A stretch of DNA of 64,000 nucleotides from Pseudocolwellia sp049933045 (GTDB taxonomy: Bacteria; Pseudomonadota; Gammaproteobacteria; Enterobacterales; Alteromonadaceae), in assembly GCF_049933045.1 (NCBI RefSeq), contig NZ_CP187926.1, forward strand, positions 2,666,001 to 2,730,000. Reading direction: 5' to 3'. Positions 9,661 through 18,299 of the stretch are shown in pieces. The notes beneath the pieces were generated by a model. That model had not been told where the DNA came from and did no database searches. It was given only the letters and a program-made list of their open reading frames with translations. The translations under genes and the position numbers were made by a program. Within the stretch, counting starts at the first letter, position 1. Each line of letters begins with the position of its first letter.

Positions 9661-10443
9661 ATGGTCGCTTTACTTAAAGTTACTAACTTATCGAAAGAAT
9701 ATAAACAACGTGAATTTTTCTTTAAGCATAAAGTTAGTACAGCGCTTTACCCAATAAACTTCAGTATTGATGCGTATAAAACACTGGCAATTGTTGGTGA
9801 TTCTGGCTCGGGTAAATCAACTTTAGCAAAGCTACTAGTGGGTGCTGAAAAGCCAACAACAGGTGAAGTAGAGCTAAATGGTCAAGTATTAGAAATAGGT
9901 AATTTTAAGCAACGTTGCCAACACATTCGAATGATCTTTCAAGACTCAAGTACAACACTCAACCCGAGCTTAACTATTCACCAGTTACTTGATGAACCAC
10001 TGAAATTAAACACTCAACTAAACGAGTTAGAACGTGCGCAATTAATAAGTGAAACATTACAGAAAGTGGGTTTGCTATCAGACCATATGAATTTTTATCC
10101 TCATATGTTTTCAGGTGGACAAAAACAAAGAATATCTCTCGCTCGCGCTATCATTTTAAAGCCCCAAGTGATCATATTAGATGAAGCCTTAGCCTCTTTA
10201 GATCCTTCACTACGATCTCAAATGATCAATCTTTTGCTCGAAATACAAGAGCAAATGGGATTAGCTTTTATTTTAATCTCTCATAACTTAGGTATTGTTA
10301 AACATTTCAGCGATCAAATTATGGTATTAAGCCAAGGCAAGGTTATTGAACAAGGTAATACCATAGACGTTCTTTCTAGACCTCAACAAAAGTATACGAA
10401 GAAGCTAATTATGAGCCAACAGTTTCAGCTATTTTCGCGTTAG
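9661..10443 (+). CDS. sapF: Peptide ABC transporter ATP-binding protein SapF
   Basis: The 260-residue ATPase has Walker A GDSGSGKS, an intact signature FSGGQKQR, Walker B VIILDEALASLDP and an H-loop (LISHNLG). It begins immediately after the sapD stop codon and ends the sap operon. It contributes the canonical signature half of the SapDF nucleotide-binding dimer. Confidence 0.93.
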   Translation: MVALLKVTNLSKEYKQREFFFKHKVSTALYPINFSIDAYKTLAIVGDSGSGKSTLAKLLVGAEKPTTGEVELNGQVLEIGNFKQRCQHIRMIFQDSSTTLNPSLTIHQLLDEPLKLNTQLNELERAQLISETLQKVGLLSDHMNFYPHMFSGGQKQRISLARAIILKPQVIILDEALASLDPSLRSQMINLLLEIQEQMGLAFILISHNLGIVKHFSDQIMVLSQGKVIEQGNTIDVLSRPQQKYTKKLIMSQQFQLFSR

Positions 10444-10765
10444 CTTTAAACCAACTTAATAGTTAATAATTCTAACTTTAAGTCAGCTTTGTATAGCAGT
10501 ACTAATACCCTCGTGCATTATCTATATTAATTAAGTGATGATGAGGTTAGTTAATCATTCAAGTATCTTATTTTTATTCTGAAAGCTTTTAACAGCATAT
10601 TTCTAATATGTTTAACCCCATTAATTAGAATATTAGTTTATGTATCTTTTTCTCCTCCTCAAAGCCGTATTAATACTTTTCAAATAAAACACCCTATAGA
10701 CTTAATAACCAAGTAATACTAAACGGATTAATATTTATTGAAGCATGCTGTTGTCAATTTTTAGA
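10444..10765. other. Intergenic region after sapF; contains a solo MITE-end-like sequence
   Basis: About 320 bases without a supported gene between the convergent sapF and ppiD. At 10717-10740 lies TACTAAACGGATTAAT followed by ATTTATTG, which closely matches the terminal repeat of the two MITE-like elements at 30.8 and 32.6 kb (one substitution and one inserted base). No matching second end was seen nearby. Confidence 0.4.
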
Positions 10766-10793
10766 CAAAAAAAACTGCTTGATTAAGCAGCTT
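10766..10793 (-). terminator. Rho-independent terminator of ppiD
   Basis: On the minus strand the perfect hairpin CTGCTT-aatc-AAGCAG is followed by eight T's, 47 bases after the ppiD stop codon. Confidence 0.8.
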
Positions 10794-10839
10794 TCATATT
10801 CTATTAATACTTAGCTAGTGAGTAGCGAAGGTTCACAAT

Positions 10840-12741
10840 TTAGTTAACTGAAGGAACTAATGTGTTTTTAGTAATAGAAGCATTTACTTTTAAAGACTCT
10901 ACGTAAGCTAAGTAAGCTGACTGAGCCAATTGGTTCACTTGTTGGTTTTGAATATCGGTACTTAATTTAGCTTCCATATTCTTAACCGCTTGAACTTCAA
11001 CTAAAACAAAGTCACCATTTGCTAAATCAGATAAACCTGCAGATACAGTTCCTTCAACTGGATGCGGCAATGTAAAAGCCTTCTCAACAATTGATGGAGC
11101 CACTTCAGGTGAGTAACGAACAACATCAGCTTTAGTTTCAAATGCAGTACTATATTCAACTAATTTTTCAGAAATATCAGCACCTGATTGCAGTTCAACT
11201 AATAACTCATCCATAACACTTTGAGCTTCAGATTTTGCTTTTTCTGCAACTAGGTTATATTTAATTACTTCAGTCACTTCAGTTAAAGGCTTAACATTTG
11301 CTGCTTGATATTCGTTTAAACGAATAACGATAGCTAATGAATCACTCACTTCAATAACATCAGAGTTTAATTGCTCATTAAGTACTAAGTCAGAAAATGC
11401 AGCATCAATTGCTTTAGCATTACTAAAAGGACCTGTATTACTATTACGAGATAACCACTCAGACGTAACTACTTGAGTATTAACTGCTTCAGCAGCATCA
11501 TCTAAGCTATCTGGAAATTCAAAGCTTAAACGCGCCATTTCTTGTTGAAGTACATAAAACTCTTCTTGAGCTTTTTGCTTGCTGATTCTAACTTTTAATT
11601 CATCAAACACTTCTGTTAACGGCTGAACTACAGCAGGTTTTAAATCAGTTAATTTAATAAGGTGGAAACCATACTCAGTTTTAACAACACCGCTTACCGC
11701 ACCAATATCTGTTAATGCAAAAGCTTCTTCGTCAAAAACTTCATCCATAGAACCACGTTCTAACCATTCTAAATCACCGCCGTTTTCACCACTAAAAGTA
11801 TCTGATGAATATTGCTTAGCAAGCTCTGCGAAATCGCCACCTGAATTGATTTGTAAAAGAACTGATTCTGCTTTGGCTTTTGCTACAGCTTCGTCTTCAT
11901 CTACTTCAATAAGGATGTGAGAAATACGACGTTGCTCTTCATCGCCGAAATCATTAAGATTTTCATTATAAAAAGTTTCAACATCGTCATCTGAAACAAC
12001 GATATCTTTAGCGATATCTTCAACATTTAACGTAATGTAATTCACTTTAACTTGTTCTTGATTTAAAAAACGCTCTTGGTTTTCTTGATAAAAACTGTTT
12101 ATCTCTTCATCAGTTATTTCTACAGTGTTTTTAAACTGCTCTAAACCAATTGAAGCAAAACGAATATCACGTGTTTGGTTCTGTAATTCAGCAACCATAG
12201 TATCTTGATAAGGTAGAGTAAATTCACTTAACACTAAAGCTTGAGTCAATTGACGACGGCTCATCTCTAAACGTAAGTAATCTCTGAAATCAGAAGACTG
12301 ATAGAAACCCGCTTGATTGATTAGCGCTAAGTAACGATTATTATCAAATACACCGTCTACTTGAAATTCAGGCATATTAACAATCGTTTGTTTAATACGA
12401 TCGTCTGATACTCTAATGGCTAAGTTAGCTGAGTTTTGATCAACTAAACGTTGGTTAATTAAATTATCAACAACACCGTTTCTAAAGTTAGCCATGTAAG
12501 TTTGATCAGCAGCAAGTGTTTCAAACATTTCACCGTACTGTTGTTGCATGTTATTTCTTTGCGCTTGGTAAGCTTTATTGAAATCTTGTAATGTGATTTT
12601 CTCACCATTAACGTCAGCAACAGATGTATCCGTTGAATTTGTGTAACTACCAATGCCCGCTAGCGCAAAAGTTAAAATTACTAAGCCAAGAATAACCTTA
12701 GCTGCCATACCTTGAGAACTTTCTCGAATATTTTCTAACAT
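10840..12741 (-). CDS. ppiD: Periplasmic folding chaperone PpiD (SurA-like PPIase)
   Basis: The 633-residue protein has one N-terminal membrane anchor (about residues 16-33, VILGLVILTFALAGIGSY), a SurA-N-like chaperone region, one parvulin domain around residues 265-365 (RRISHILIEV through GGDLEWLERGSMDEVFDEEAF), and a long C-terminal helical region. PpiD is anchored at the SecYEG exit and helps newly exported proteins fold. It follows hupB in the order found in most gammaproteobacteria, after an intergenic terminator. Confidence 0.95.
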   Translation of the reverse strand: MLENIRESSQGMAAKVILGLVILTFALAGIGSYTNSTDTSVADVNGEKITLQDFNKAYQAQRNNMQQQYGEMFETLAADQTYMANFRNGVVDNLINQRLVDQNSANLAIRVSDDRIKQTIVNMPEFQVDGVFDNNRYLALINQAGFYQSSDFRDYLRLEMSRRQLTQALVLSEFTLPYQDTMVAELQNQTRDIRFASIGLEQFKNTVEITDEEINSFYQENQERFLNQEQVKVNYITLNVEDIAKDIVVSDDDVETFYNENLNDFGDEEQRRISHILIEVDEDEAVAKAKAESVLLQINSGGDFAELAKQYSSDTFSGENGGDLEWLERGSMDEVFDEEAFALTDIGAVSGVVKTEYGFHLIKLTDLKPAVVQPLTEVFDELKVRISKQKAQEEFYVLQQEMARLSFEFPDSLDDAAEAVNTQVVTSEWLSRNSNTGPFSNAKAIDAAFSDLVLNEQLNSDVIEVSDSLAIVIRLNEYQAANVKPLTEVTEVIKYNLVAEKAKSEAQSVMDELLVELQSGADISEKLVEYSTAFETKADVVRYSPEVAPSIVEKAFTLPHPVEGTVSAGLSDLANGDFVLVEVQAVKNMEAKLSTDIQNQQVNQLAQSAYLAYVESLKVNASITKNTLVPSVN

Positions 12742-13085
12742 GTTTCTCTCTTATTACACCGAGTGCTTATATTATATTCAATCAACATTATGATTTATGC
12801 GATTTAAATAAACTGGTAGATCCGTTGCTCGTGATTTTAGCAGAATGCACACGCCGCTTGAAGCTAGAATAAAGATAAATATCAAATATTTTCTTACTAG
12901 AATAGGCTTTGAGTTATTCTTATGACTAATTGGGCTAATTTATTGCTCTTTAAGCAATAATTACAGATTGATGGTTGTGATTTATTTTTACAAAAAAAGT
13001 AAAAAATGATGTTTTTATCTACTAATTTAATTGGTAAAAACAATAACCAAGTTAAAGTACACTCATTTATTAATCTCTAGATAAT
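12742..13085. other. Intergenic region hupB-ppiD
   Basis: About 340 bases containing the ppiD promoter region; a TATAAT hexamer on the minus strand at 12771-12776 lies about 30 bases upstream of ppiD but has no good -35 at 17 bases. No gene seen. Confidence 0.4.
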
Positions 13086-13113
13086 AAAAAACCACCTAAG
13101 TAGGTGGTTTTTT
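13086..13113 (-). terminator. Rho-independent terminator of hupB
   Basis: Perfect hairpin ACCACCT-aagt-AGGTGGT flanked by A6 on one side and T6 on the other; it lies 20 bases past the hupB stop and could act in both directions. Confidence 0.85.
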
Positions 13114-13133
13114 ATTTTATGAAATAACTAATA

Positions 13134-13409
13134 TTAGCTATTACATGCATCTTTTAATGCTTTACCAGCTTTGAATGCTGGAATTTTAGCAGCTGCAATT
13201 TCAATTGTTGCACCTGTTTGAGGATTACGACCTGTGCGAGCTGCACGGTCACGTACTGAGAAAGTACCAAATCCAACTAGCGCTACTTGATCGCCACCTT
13301 TTAATTCTTCTGTAACTGCTTCGATAAAAGAGTCTAACGCACGACCCGCAGCAGCTTTAGAGATATCAGCACCCGCTGCAATTTTTTCGATTAGTTGAGA
13401 TTTATTCAC
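13134..13409 (-). CDS. hupB: DNA-binding protein HU-beta
   Basis: The protein matches HU-beta throughout, including the beta-arm motif GRNPQTGATIEI and the VNKSQLIEKIA start. I place the start at GTG 13409-13407, preceded by AAGGGG at a spacing of 6, giving the normal HU length of about 91 residues; a longer reading from a TTG five codons upstream would translate the ribosome binding site. HU compacts and bends DNA as a dimer. The lon-hupB-ppiD order is conserved in related bacteria. Confidence 0.96.
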   Translation of the reverse strand: MNKSQLIEKIAAGADISKAAAGRALDSFIEAVTEELKGGDQVALVGFGTFSVRDRAARTGRNPQTGATIEIAAAKIPAFKAGKALKDACNS

Positions 13410-13680
13410 AGTTTTCCCCTTCAATTATAATTATTCCAGCGCTATCGTTTGTTTTAGCGTCCTGCAAAAGCATTTTATATTAAGCTTTTTTATGAACATC
13501 AAGCACGGAGTTAAAAATTTAAAATGAGATAAGACAATAAGTGTTATTGTTCATTATCTCCACTAGACCCCGCATTTACATTGAGGTCTGACATCATTAG
13601 CGTTGTTAACTTACCACAGTTTGAGCGTTTGAAAAGCTAAAATTGCACTTTTTCTCAATTTTTTTCAAATTATAGCTATT
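13410..13680. other. lon-hupB intergenic region
   Basis: About 270 bases holding the hupB promoter region and the lon terminator. No gene seen. Confidence 0.4.
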
Positions 13681-13712
13681 TTTTAGGCTTTTTTATCAAA
13701 AAAAGCCTAAAA
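13681..13712 (-). terminator. Terminator of lon
   Basis: Long hairpin made of TTTTAGGCTTTTTT and its complement AAAAAAAGCCTAAAA around a 3-base loop, starting 10 bases past the lon stop. The T-run is part of the stem. Confidence 0.7.
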
Positions 13713-13721
13713 TCCACAGTA

Positions 13722-16070
13722 TTAACTTTCTAATTTCACCTTTTCAATAGGATTTTCAAGGGCAATAGCTAACACCTCTTCTATCCATTTTACTGGGTGT
13801 ATAGATAAGTCTGCGATAACATTTTCAGGGATCTCTTCCAAGTCACGTTCGTTATCTTTCGGAATAATTACCGTTTTAATACCACCACGATGAGCAGCTA
13901 ATAACTTCTCTTTTAAACCACCAATAGGTAATACTTCACCTCTTAAGGTAATTTCACCTGTCATAGCCACTTCGGCTTTAACAGGGTTACCCGTTAAGCT
14001 CGAAACAAGCGCGGTACACATACCAATACCCGCACTTGGACCATCTTTTGGTGTTGCGCCTTCAGGAACATGAACGTGAATATCACGTTTCTCATGGAAG
14101 TCTTCATTAATTCTTAAAGCTTCTGTTCTGCTTCTAACAACCGTCATTGCCGCTTGAATAGATTCTTGCATTACATCACCTAAAGAACCAGTGTAAGAAA
14201 GCTTACCTTTACCTGGTACAGATGCTGTCTCGATGGTAAGTAACTCTCCGCCAACAGATGTCCACGCTAAGCCTGTTACTAAACCTACTCGGTTATGTTC
14301 ATCAGCTTTACCGTAATCAAAACGTTGTACACCTAAGTAATCAGACAGGTTGTCTTGATTAATAGTGACACTTTTTAATTTCTTATCTAATAAAATCGCT
14401 TTAACTGCTTTACGACATAATTTAGAAATATCTCTTTCTAAATTACGTACACCCGCTTCACGTGTGTAATAACGAATAATGCCAACAATGGCACTGTCAT
14501 CAATACTGATTTCGCTTTCTTTTAAGCCATTACGTTCTATTTGTTTTTTAACTAAATGGTTTTTAGCAATATTCAATTTTTCATCTTCGGTGTAACCCGA
14601 TAAACGTATCACTTCCATACGGTCTAATAACGGACCAGGAATATCCATACTGTTCGATGTTGCTACAAACATTACGTCAGATAAATCGTAATCAACTTCT
14701 AGGTAATGATCGTTGAAGCTGCTGTTTTGCTCTGGATCAAGTACTTCTAATAAAGCTGATGCTGGATCGCCTCTCATGTCAGAAGCCATCTTATCTATTT
14801 CATCAAGTAAGAATAATGGGTTTTTAACGCCCACTTTTGCAATTTTCTGAATAAGCTTACCTGGTAATGAACCTATGTAAGTTCTTCTATGACCACGAAT
14901 TTCAGCTTCATCACGTACACCACCTAATGCCATACGTACATATTTACGACCCGTAGATCGAGCAATAGATTGCCCTAATGACGTTTTACCAACACCTGGA
15001 GGACCTACTAAACATAAAATAGGACCTTTTAGTGAAGTTACACGTTGTTGCACGGCTAGGTATTCAAGAATACGTTCTTTAACTTTATCTAAACCGTAGT
15101 GATCTTGGTCTAATACTTCTTCAGCTAATTTTAGATTACGTTTAAGCTTACTTTTCTTTTTCCATGGAACACTAGTCATCCAATCAATGTAACTACGTAC
15201 AACAGTAGCTTCTGCTGACATAGGTGACATCATTTGTAATTTTTTGGCTTCAGCTAAAGTTTTTTCTTTAGCTTCTTTTGGCATTTGAGCATCTTCAATC
15301 TTTTTATTAATGATTTCTGCTTCATCTGGCGTGTCTTCCATATCACCAAGCTCTTTTTGAATGGCTTTCATTTGCTCATTCAAATAGTATTCGCGTTGGC
15401 TTTTTTCCATTTGCTTTTTAACACGGGTACGAATTTTCTTCTCAACTTGGAGAATATCAATTTCGCCTTCCATTAAGCCCATCAAGTATTCTAAGCGTTC
15501 TGAAATATTGATGATTTCTAAGACTTTCTGTTTGTCTTCTAGCTTAAGCGGCATATGTGCAGCCATGGTATCTGCTAGTTGTTCTGGATCGTCAATACCC
15601 GACACTGACGTTAATACTTCAGGTGGTATTTTTTTATTGAGTTTTACATACCCTTCAAACTGCGAGATGGCAGAGCGAACTAAAACGTCACTATTCTCTA
15701 CTTCATCGTCTGTAGTTTTAAGAAAGTCGATATTGGCTGTGAAATACTCTTCAGTTTCAACAAATTCTGCAATTTTAGCGCGCTTAACACCTTCAACCAA
15801 TACTTTTACAGTACCGTCTGGTAGCTTTAACATTTGTAAAATAGACGCTACGGTACCTGTTTGGTACACGTCATTAAATGTTGGATCATCAATAGCAGCA
15901 TCTTTTTGCGCCACTAAAAATATTTGCTTATCTTTTTCATTAGCAATATCTAAGCAACGAATTGATTTTTCTCTGCCAACGAATAATGGAATAACCATTT
16001 GTGGATATACAACAACATCACGTAAGGCTAATACTGGGATTTCTGTTACGCCAGATAACTCATCGGTCAT
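13722..16070 (-). CDS. lon: ATP-dependent protease Lon
   Basis: The 782-residue protein has all Lon parts in order: N-terminal substrate-binding domain (VLALRDVVVYPQMVIPLFVG), a coiled-coil segment, AAA+ module with Walker A GPPGVGKTS near residue 355 and Walker B LFLLDEIDKM, and the C-terminal peptidase domain with catalytic Ser in KDGPSAGIGM and Lys in GGLKEKLLAA. Lon degrades damaged and regulatory proteins in the cytoplasm. A sigma-32 type promoter lies directly upstream. Confidence 0.98.
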   Translation of the reverse strand: MTDELSGVTEIPVLALRDVVVYPQMVIPLFVGREKSIRCLDIANEKDKQIFLVAQKDAAIDDPTFNDVYQTGTVASILQMLKLPDGTVKVLVEGVKRAKIAEFVETEEYFTANIDFLKTTDDEVENSDVLVRSAISQFEGYVKLNKKIPPEVLTSVSGIDDPEQLADTMAAHMPLKLEDKQKVLEIINISERLEYLMGLMEGEIDILQVEKKIRTRVKKQMEKSQREYYLNEQMKAIQKELGDMEDTPDEAEIINKKIEDAQMPKEAKEKTLAEAKKLQMMSPMSAEATVVRSYIDWMTSVPWKKKSKLKRNLKLAEEVLDQDHYGLDKVKERILEYLAVQQRVTSLKGPILCLVGPPGVGKTSLGQSIARSTGRKYVRMALGGVRDEAEIRGHRRTYIGSLPGKLIQKIAKVGVKNPLFLLDEIDKMASDMRGDPASALLEVLDPEQNSSFNDHYLEVDYDLSDVMFVATSNSMDIPGPLLDRMEVIRLSGYTEDEKLNIAKNHLVKKQIERNGLKESEISIDDSAIVGIIRYYTREAGVRNLERDISKLCRKAVKAILLDKKLKSVTINQDNLSDYLGVQRFDYGKADEHNRVGLVTGLAWTSVGGELLTIETASVPGKGKLSYTGSLGDVMQESIQAAMTVVRSRTEALRINEDFHEKRDIHVHVPEGATPKDGPSAGIGMCTALVSSLTGNPVKAEVAMTGEITLRGEVLPIGGLKEKLLAAHRGGIKTVIIPKDNERDLEEIPENVIADLSIHPVKWIEEVLAIALENPIEKVKLES

Positions 16071-16105
16071 AGGTCACTCTCTCGGGAATTTTATACTTAA
16101 AAAGG

Positions 16106-16132
16106 ATATGGGGATTATAGTAAAGCTTTCAA
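16106..16132 (-). promoter_or_regulatory. Sigma-32 (heat-shock) promoter of lon
   Basis: On the minus strand TTGAAA (16132-16127) is followed after 13 bases by CCCCATAT (16113-16106), a near-perfect match to the RpoH consensus (CTTGAAA, 11-16 bases, CCCCATNT). It lies about 40 bases upstream of the lon start, as expected for a heat-shock protease gene. Confidence 0.75.
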
Positions 16133-16142
16133 CAGGTAAATA

Positions 16143-16170
16143 AAAAAAAGAGCCATAAAGGCTCTTTTTT
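16143..16170 (-). terminator. Rho-independent terminator of clpX
   Basis: Hairpin AAAGAGCC-ataaa-GGCTCTTT flanked by A- and T-runs, about 40 bases past the clpX stop, separating clpX from lon. Confidence 0.8.
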
Positions 16171-16208
16171 ATTGTGTTTAAAATGATTAACTTAACTAAC
16201 CAGAGAAA

Positions 16209-17486
16209 CTATTCCGAAACTGCTTGATCTTGAGGCGTTTCATAAATCACGATAGGTTTAGATTCACCTTTAATAACAGTTTCATCTACAACCACTTTAC
16301 TTGCGTTTTCAAGAGATGGTAATTCGTACATTGTTTCAAGTAAAACACTTTCAACAATAGAACGTAAACCACGAGCTCCTGTTTTACGCGTCATCGCTTT
16401 GTTTGCAATAGCTAATAAAGCATCTTTTCTAAACTCAAGTTCAACACCTTCCATATCGAAAAGCGCTACAAATTGCTTAGTTAAAGCATTTTTAGGCTCT
16501 TGCAATATTTGTATCAATGCATCTTCATCTAATTCAGTTAGTGTTGCCACAACAGGTAAACGCCCAATAAACTCTGGGATCAAACCGTATTTAACTAAAT
16601 CTTGAGGCTCAACTTGTTGAAAGTTTTCTGTTAACGTTTTTTCAGAGTCTTTACCGCGAACTTCAGCACCAAAGCCTATACCAGTTCCCGTTTGACAACG
16701 CTGTTCAATAACTTTATCAAGCCCTGAGAAAGCACCACCACAGATGAATAATATTTTAGACGTATCAACTTGTAAAAACTCTTGTTGAGGATGCTTACGA
16801 CCACCTTGAGGAGGAACAGAAGCAATTGTACCTTCAATTAGTTTTAATAAAGCTTGTTGAACACCTTCACCTGATACATCTCGAGTAATCGATGGGTTAT
16901 CAGATTTTCTAGAAATTTTATCAATTTCATCAATATAGACGATACCACGTTGAGCTTTATCTACATCGTAATCACATTTTTGTAATAACTTCTGAATAAT
17001 ATTCTCTACGTCTTCTCCTACATAACCTGCTTCAGTTAATGTAGTCGCATCTGCCATAGTAAATGGTACATCAAGTAACCTTGCTAAAGTTTCAGCTAAT
17101 AGTGTTTTACCACTACCTGTAGGTCCAATAAGCAAGATGTTACTTTTACTTAACTCAACACCATTATGAGAATCGCCATTACGTAAACGTTTATAGTGAT
17201 TATACACAGCTACAGACAATACTTTTTTAGCGTGTTCTTGGCCAATAACGTAATCATCAAGACTTTCTCTGATTTCGATAGGCGTAGGTAATTTTTCTTT
17301 ATCTTCTTTTGGAGAAATTTCTTTTATTTCTTCACGGATAATATCGTTACACAGTTCAACGCACTCATCACAAACAAACACAGATGGACCTGCGATTAGC
17401 TTGCGAACTTCATGCTGACTTTTGCCACAAAATGAACAATACAGCAACTTGCCGCTATCACCGTCACCTTTAGTTATATCGGTCAT
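16209..17486 (-). CDS. clpX: ClpXP unfoldase subunit ClpX
   Basis: The 425-residue protein starts with the ClpX zinc-binding domain (CSFCGKSQHEV, CDECVELC), then a AAA+ core with Walker A GPTGSGKT, Walker B IVYIDEIDKI, the GYVGEDVE pore loop, and the IGF-type loop (GIGFGAEV) that docks on ClpP. It recognises and unfolds tagged substrates and feeds them to ClpP. It lies 90 bases downstream of clpP. Confidence 0.98.
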   Translation of the reverse strand: MTDITKGDGDSGKLLYCSFCGKSQHEVRKLIAGPSVFVCDECVELCNDIIREEIKEISPKEDKEKLPTPIEIRESLDDYVIGQEHAKKVLSVAVYNHYKRLRNGDSHNGVELSKSNILLIGPTGSGKTLLAETLARLLDVPFTMADATTLTEAGYVGEDVENIIQKLLQKCDYDVDKAQRGIVYIDEIDKISRKSDNPSITRDVSGEGVQQALLKLIEGTIASVPPQGGRKHPQQEFLQVDTSKILFICGGAFSGLDKVIEQRCQTGTGIGFGAEVRGKDSEKTLTENFQQVEPQDLVKYGLIPEFIGRLPVVATLTELDEDALIQILQEPKNALTKQFVALFDMEGVELEFRKDALLAIANKAMTRKTGARGLRSIVESVLLETMYELPSLENASKVVVDETVIKGESKPIVIYETPQDQAVSE

Positions 17487-17575
17487 ACGGTACCTCTAAT
17501 TCTTTAATTTGAATTTACTTATACATTTAAGTATTTAATCATGTTTGCAAATAATATTGCGAAAGTTGATAAAGG

Positions 17576-18211
17576 TTATTTATCTAGTCTTTCTTCTAAT
17601 ATAGCGTCAACTAATCCATATTCAACCGCACTTTCTGCACTTAAGAAATTATCACGATCTGTATCTACTGAAACTTTTTCAATTGGCTGCCCTGTATGGT
17701 CTGCCATTAAACGATTCATTTTATCTTTAATATATAAAATTTCTTTAGCATGTATTTCAAAATCAGAAGCCTGACCTTGGAAACCACCTAAAGGTTGATG
17801 AATCATTACACGTGCGTTTGGTAAACAGTAACGTTTGCCTTTAGCGCCGCCTGATAAAAGAAATGCACCCATGCTTGCAGCTTGACCAATACAAACTGTA
17901 CTTACATTAGGCTTGATAAATTTCATCGTATCGTAAATAGCCATACCTGCAGTAACAGATCCACCAGGTGAATTGATGTAAAGAAAAATATCTTTATCAG
18001 GACTTTCAGATTCTAAGAATAAAAGCTGAGCAACGATAAGATTAGCCATATGATCTTCAACTTGACCACATAGAAAAATTACTCTTTCTTTAAGAAGGCG
18101 TGAATAAATATCAAATGAGCGCTCGCCTTTAGGAGTTTGCTCGATGACCATAGGTACCAAAGCGCTTTCAGTAACACTTGTTAAATTTTGAGAAGTATGA
18201 GAAGTAAACAA
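17576..18211 (-). CDS. clpP: ClpP serine protease subunit
   Basis: The 211-residue peptidase has the catalytic triad in its usual motifs: Ser in GQAASMGAFLL, His in VMIHQPLGG, and Asp in the DTDRDNFLSA region. The start is a TTG (18211-18209) placed 7 bases after AAGGA; the next in-frame ATG (MVIEQTPKGERS) would remove the processed propeptide region, so the TTG is preferred. Fourteen subunits form the chamber used by ClpX. Confidence 0.96.
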   Translation of the reverse strand: MFTSHTSQNLTSVTESALVPMVIEQTPKGERSFDIYSRLLKERVIFLCGQVEDHMANLIVAQLLFLESESPDKDIFLYINSPGGSVTAGMAIYDTMKFIKPNVSTVCIGQAASMGAFLLSGGAKGKRYCLPNARVMIHQPLGGFQGQASDFEIHAKEILYIKDKMNRLMADHTGQPIEKVSVDTDRDNFLSAESAVEYGLVDAILEERLDK

Positions 18212-18228
18212 CAGATAGTCCTTAGATT

Positions 18229-18264
18229 AAAAAAATGGCTTGTATGTTTCCATACAAGCCATTT
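18229..18264 (-). terminator. Strong hairpin between tig and clpP (terminator or attenuator)
   Basis: On the minus strand AAATGGCTTGTATG pairs perfectly with CATACAAGCCATTT around a 4-base loop and is followed by a T-run. It would end tig transcripts or limit read-through into clpP, whose start lies 18 bases further on. Confidence 0.75.
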
Positions 18265-18289
18265 AAGCGATTGCTAGATAAAATGTCAA
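18261..18289 (-). promoter_or_regulatory. Possible sigma-70 promoter for clpP
   Basis: On the minus strand TTGACA (18289-18284), 17 bases, then TTAAAT (18266-18261). The -35 is perfect and the spacing ideal. The -10 abuts the tig-clpP hairpin, so a transcript from it would start inside the hairpin and escape termination. Confidence 0.4.
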
Positions 18290-18299
18290 TCTAAAAGGG

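Noticed and set aside
15508..16143. 211-codon plus-strand frame opposite lon
   Set aside because: It is fully antisense to the 5' part of lon, has no recognisable domain and reflects codon bias of the real gene.
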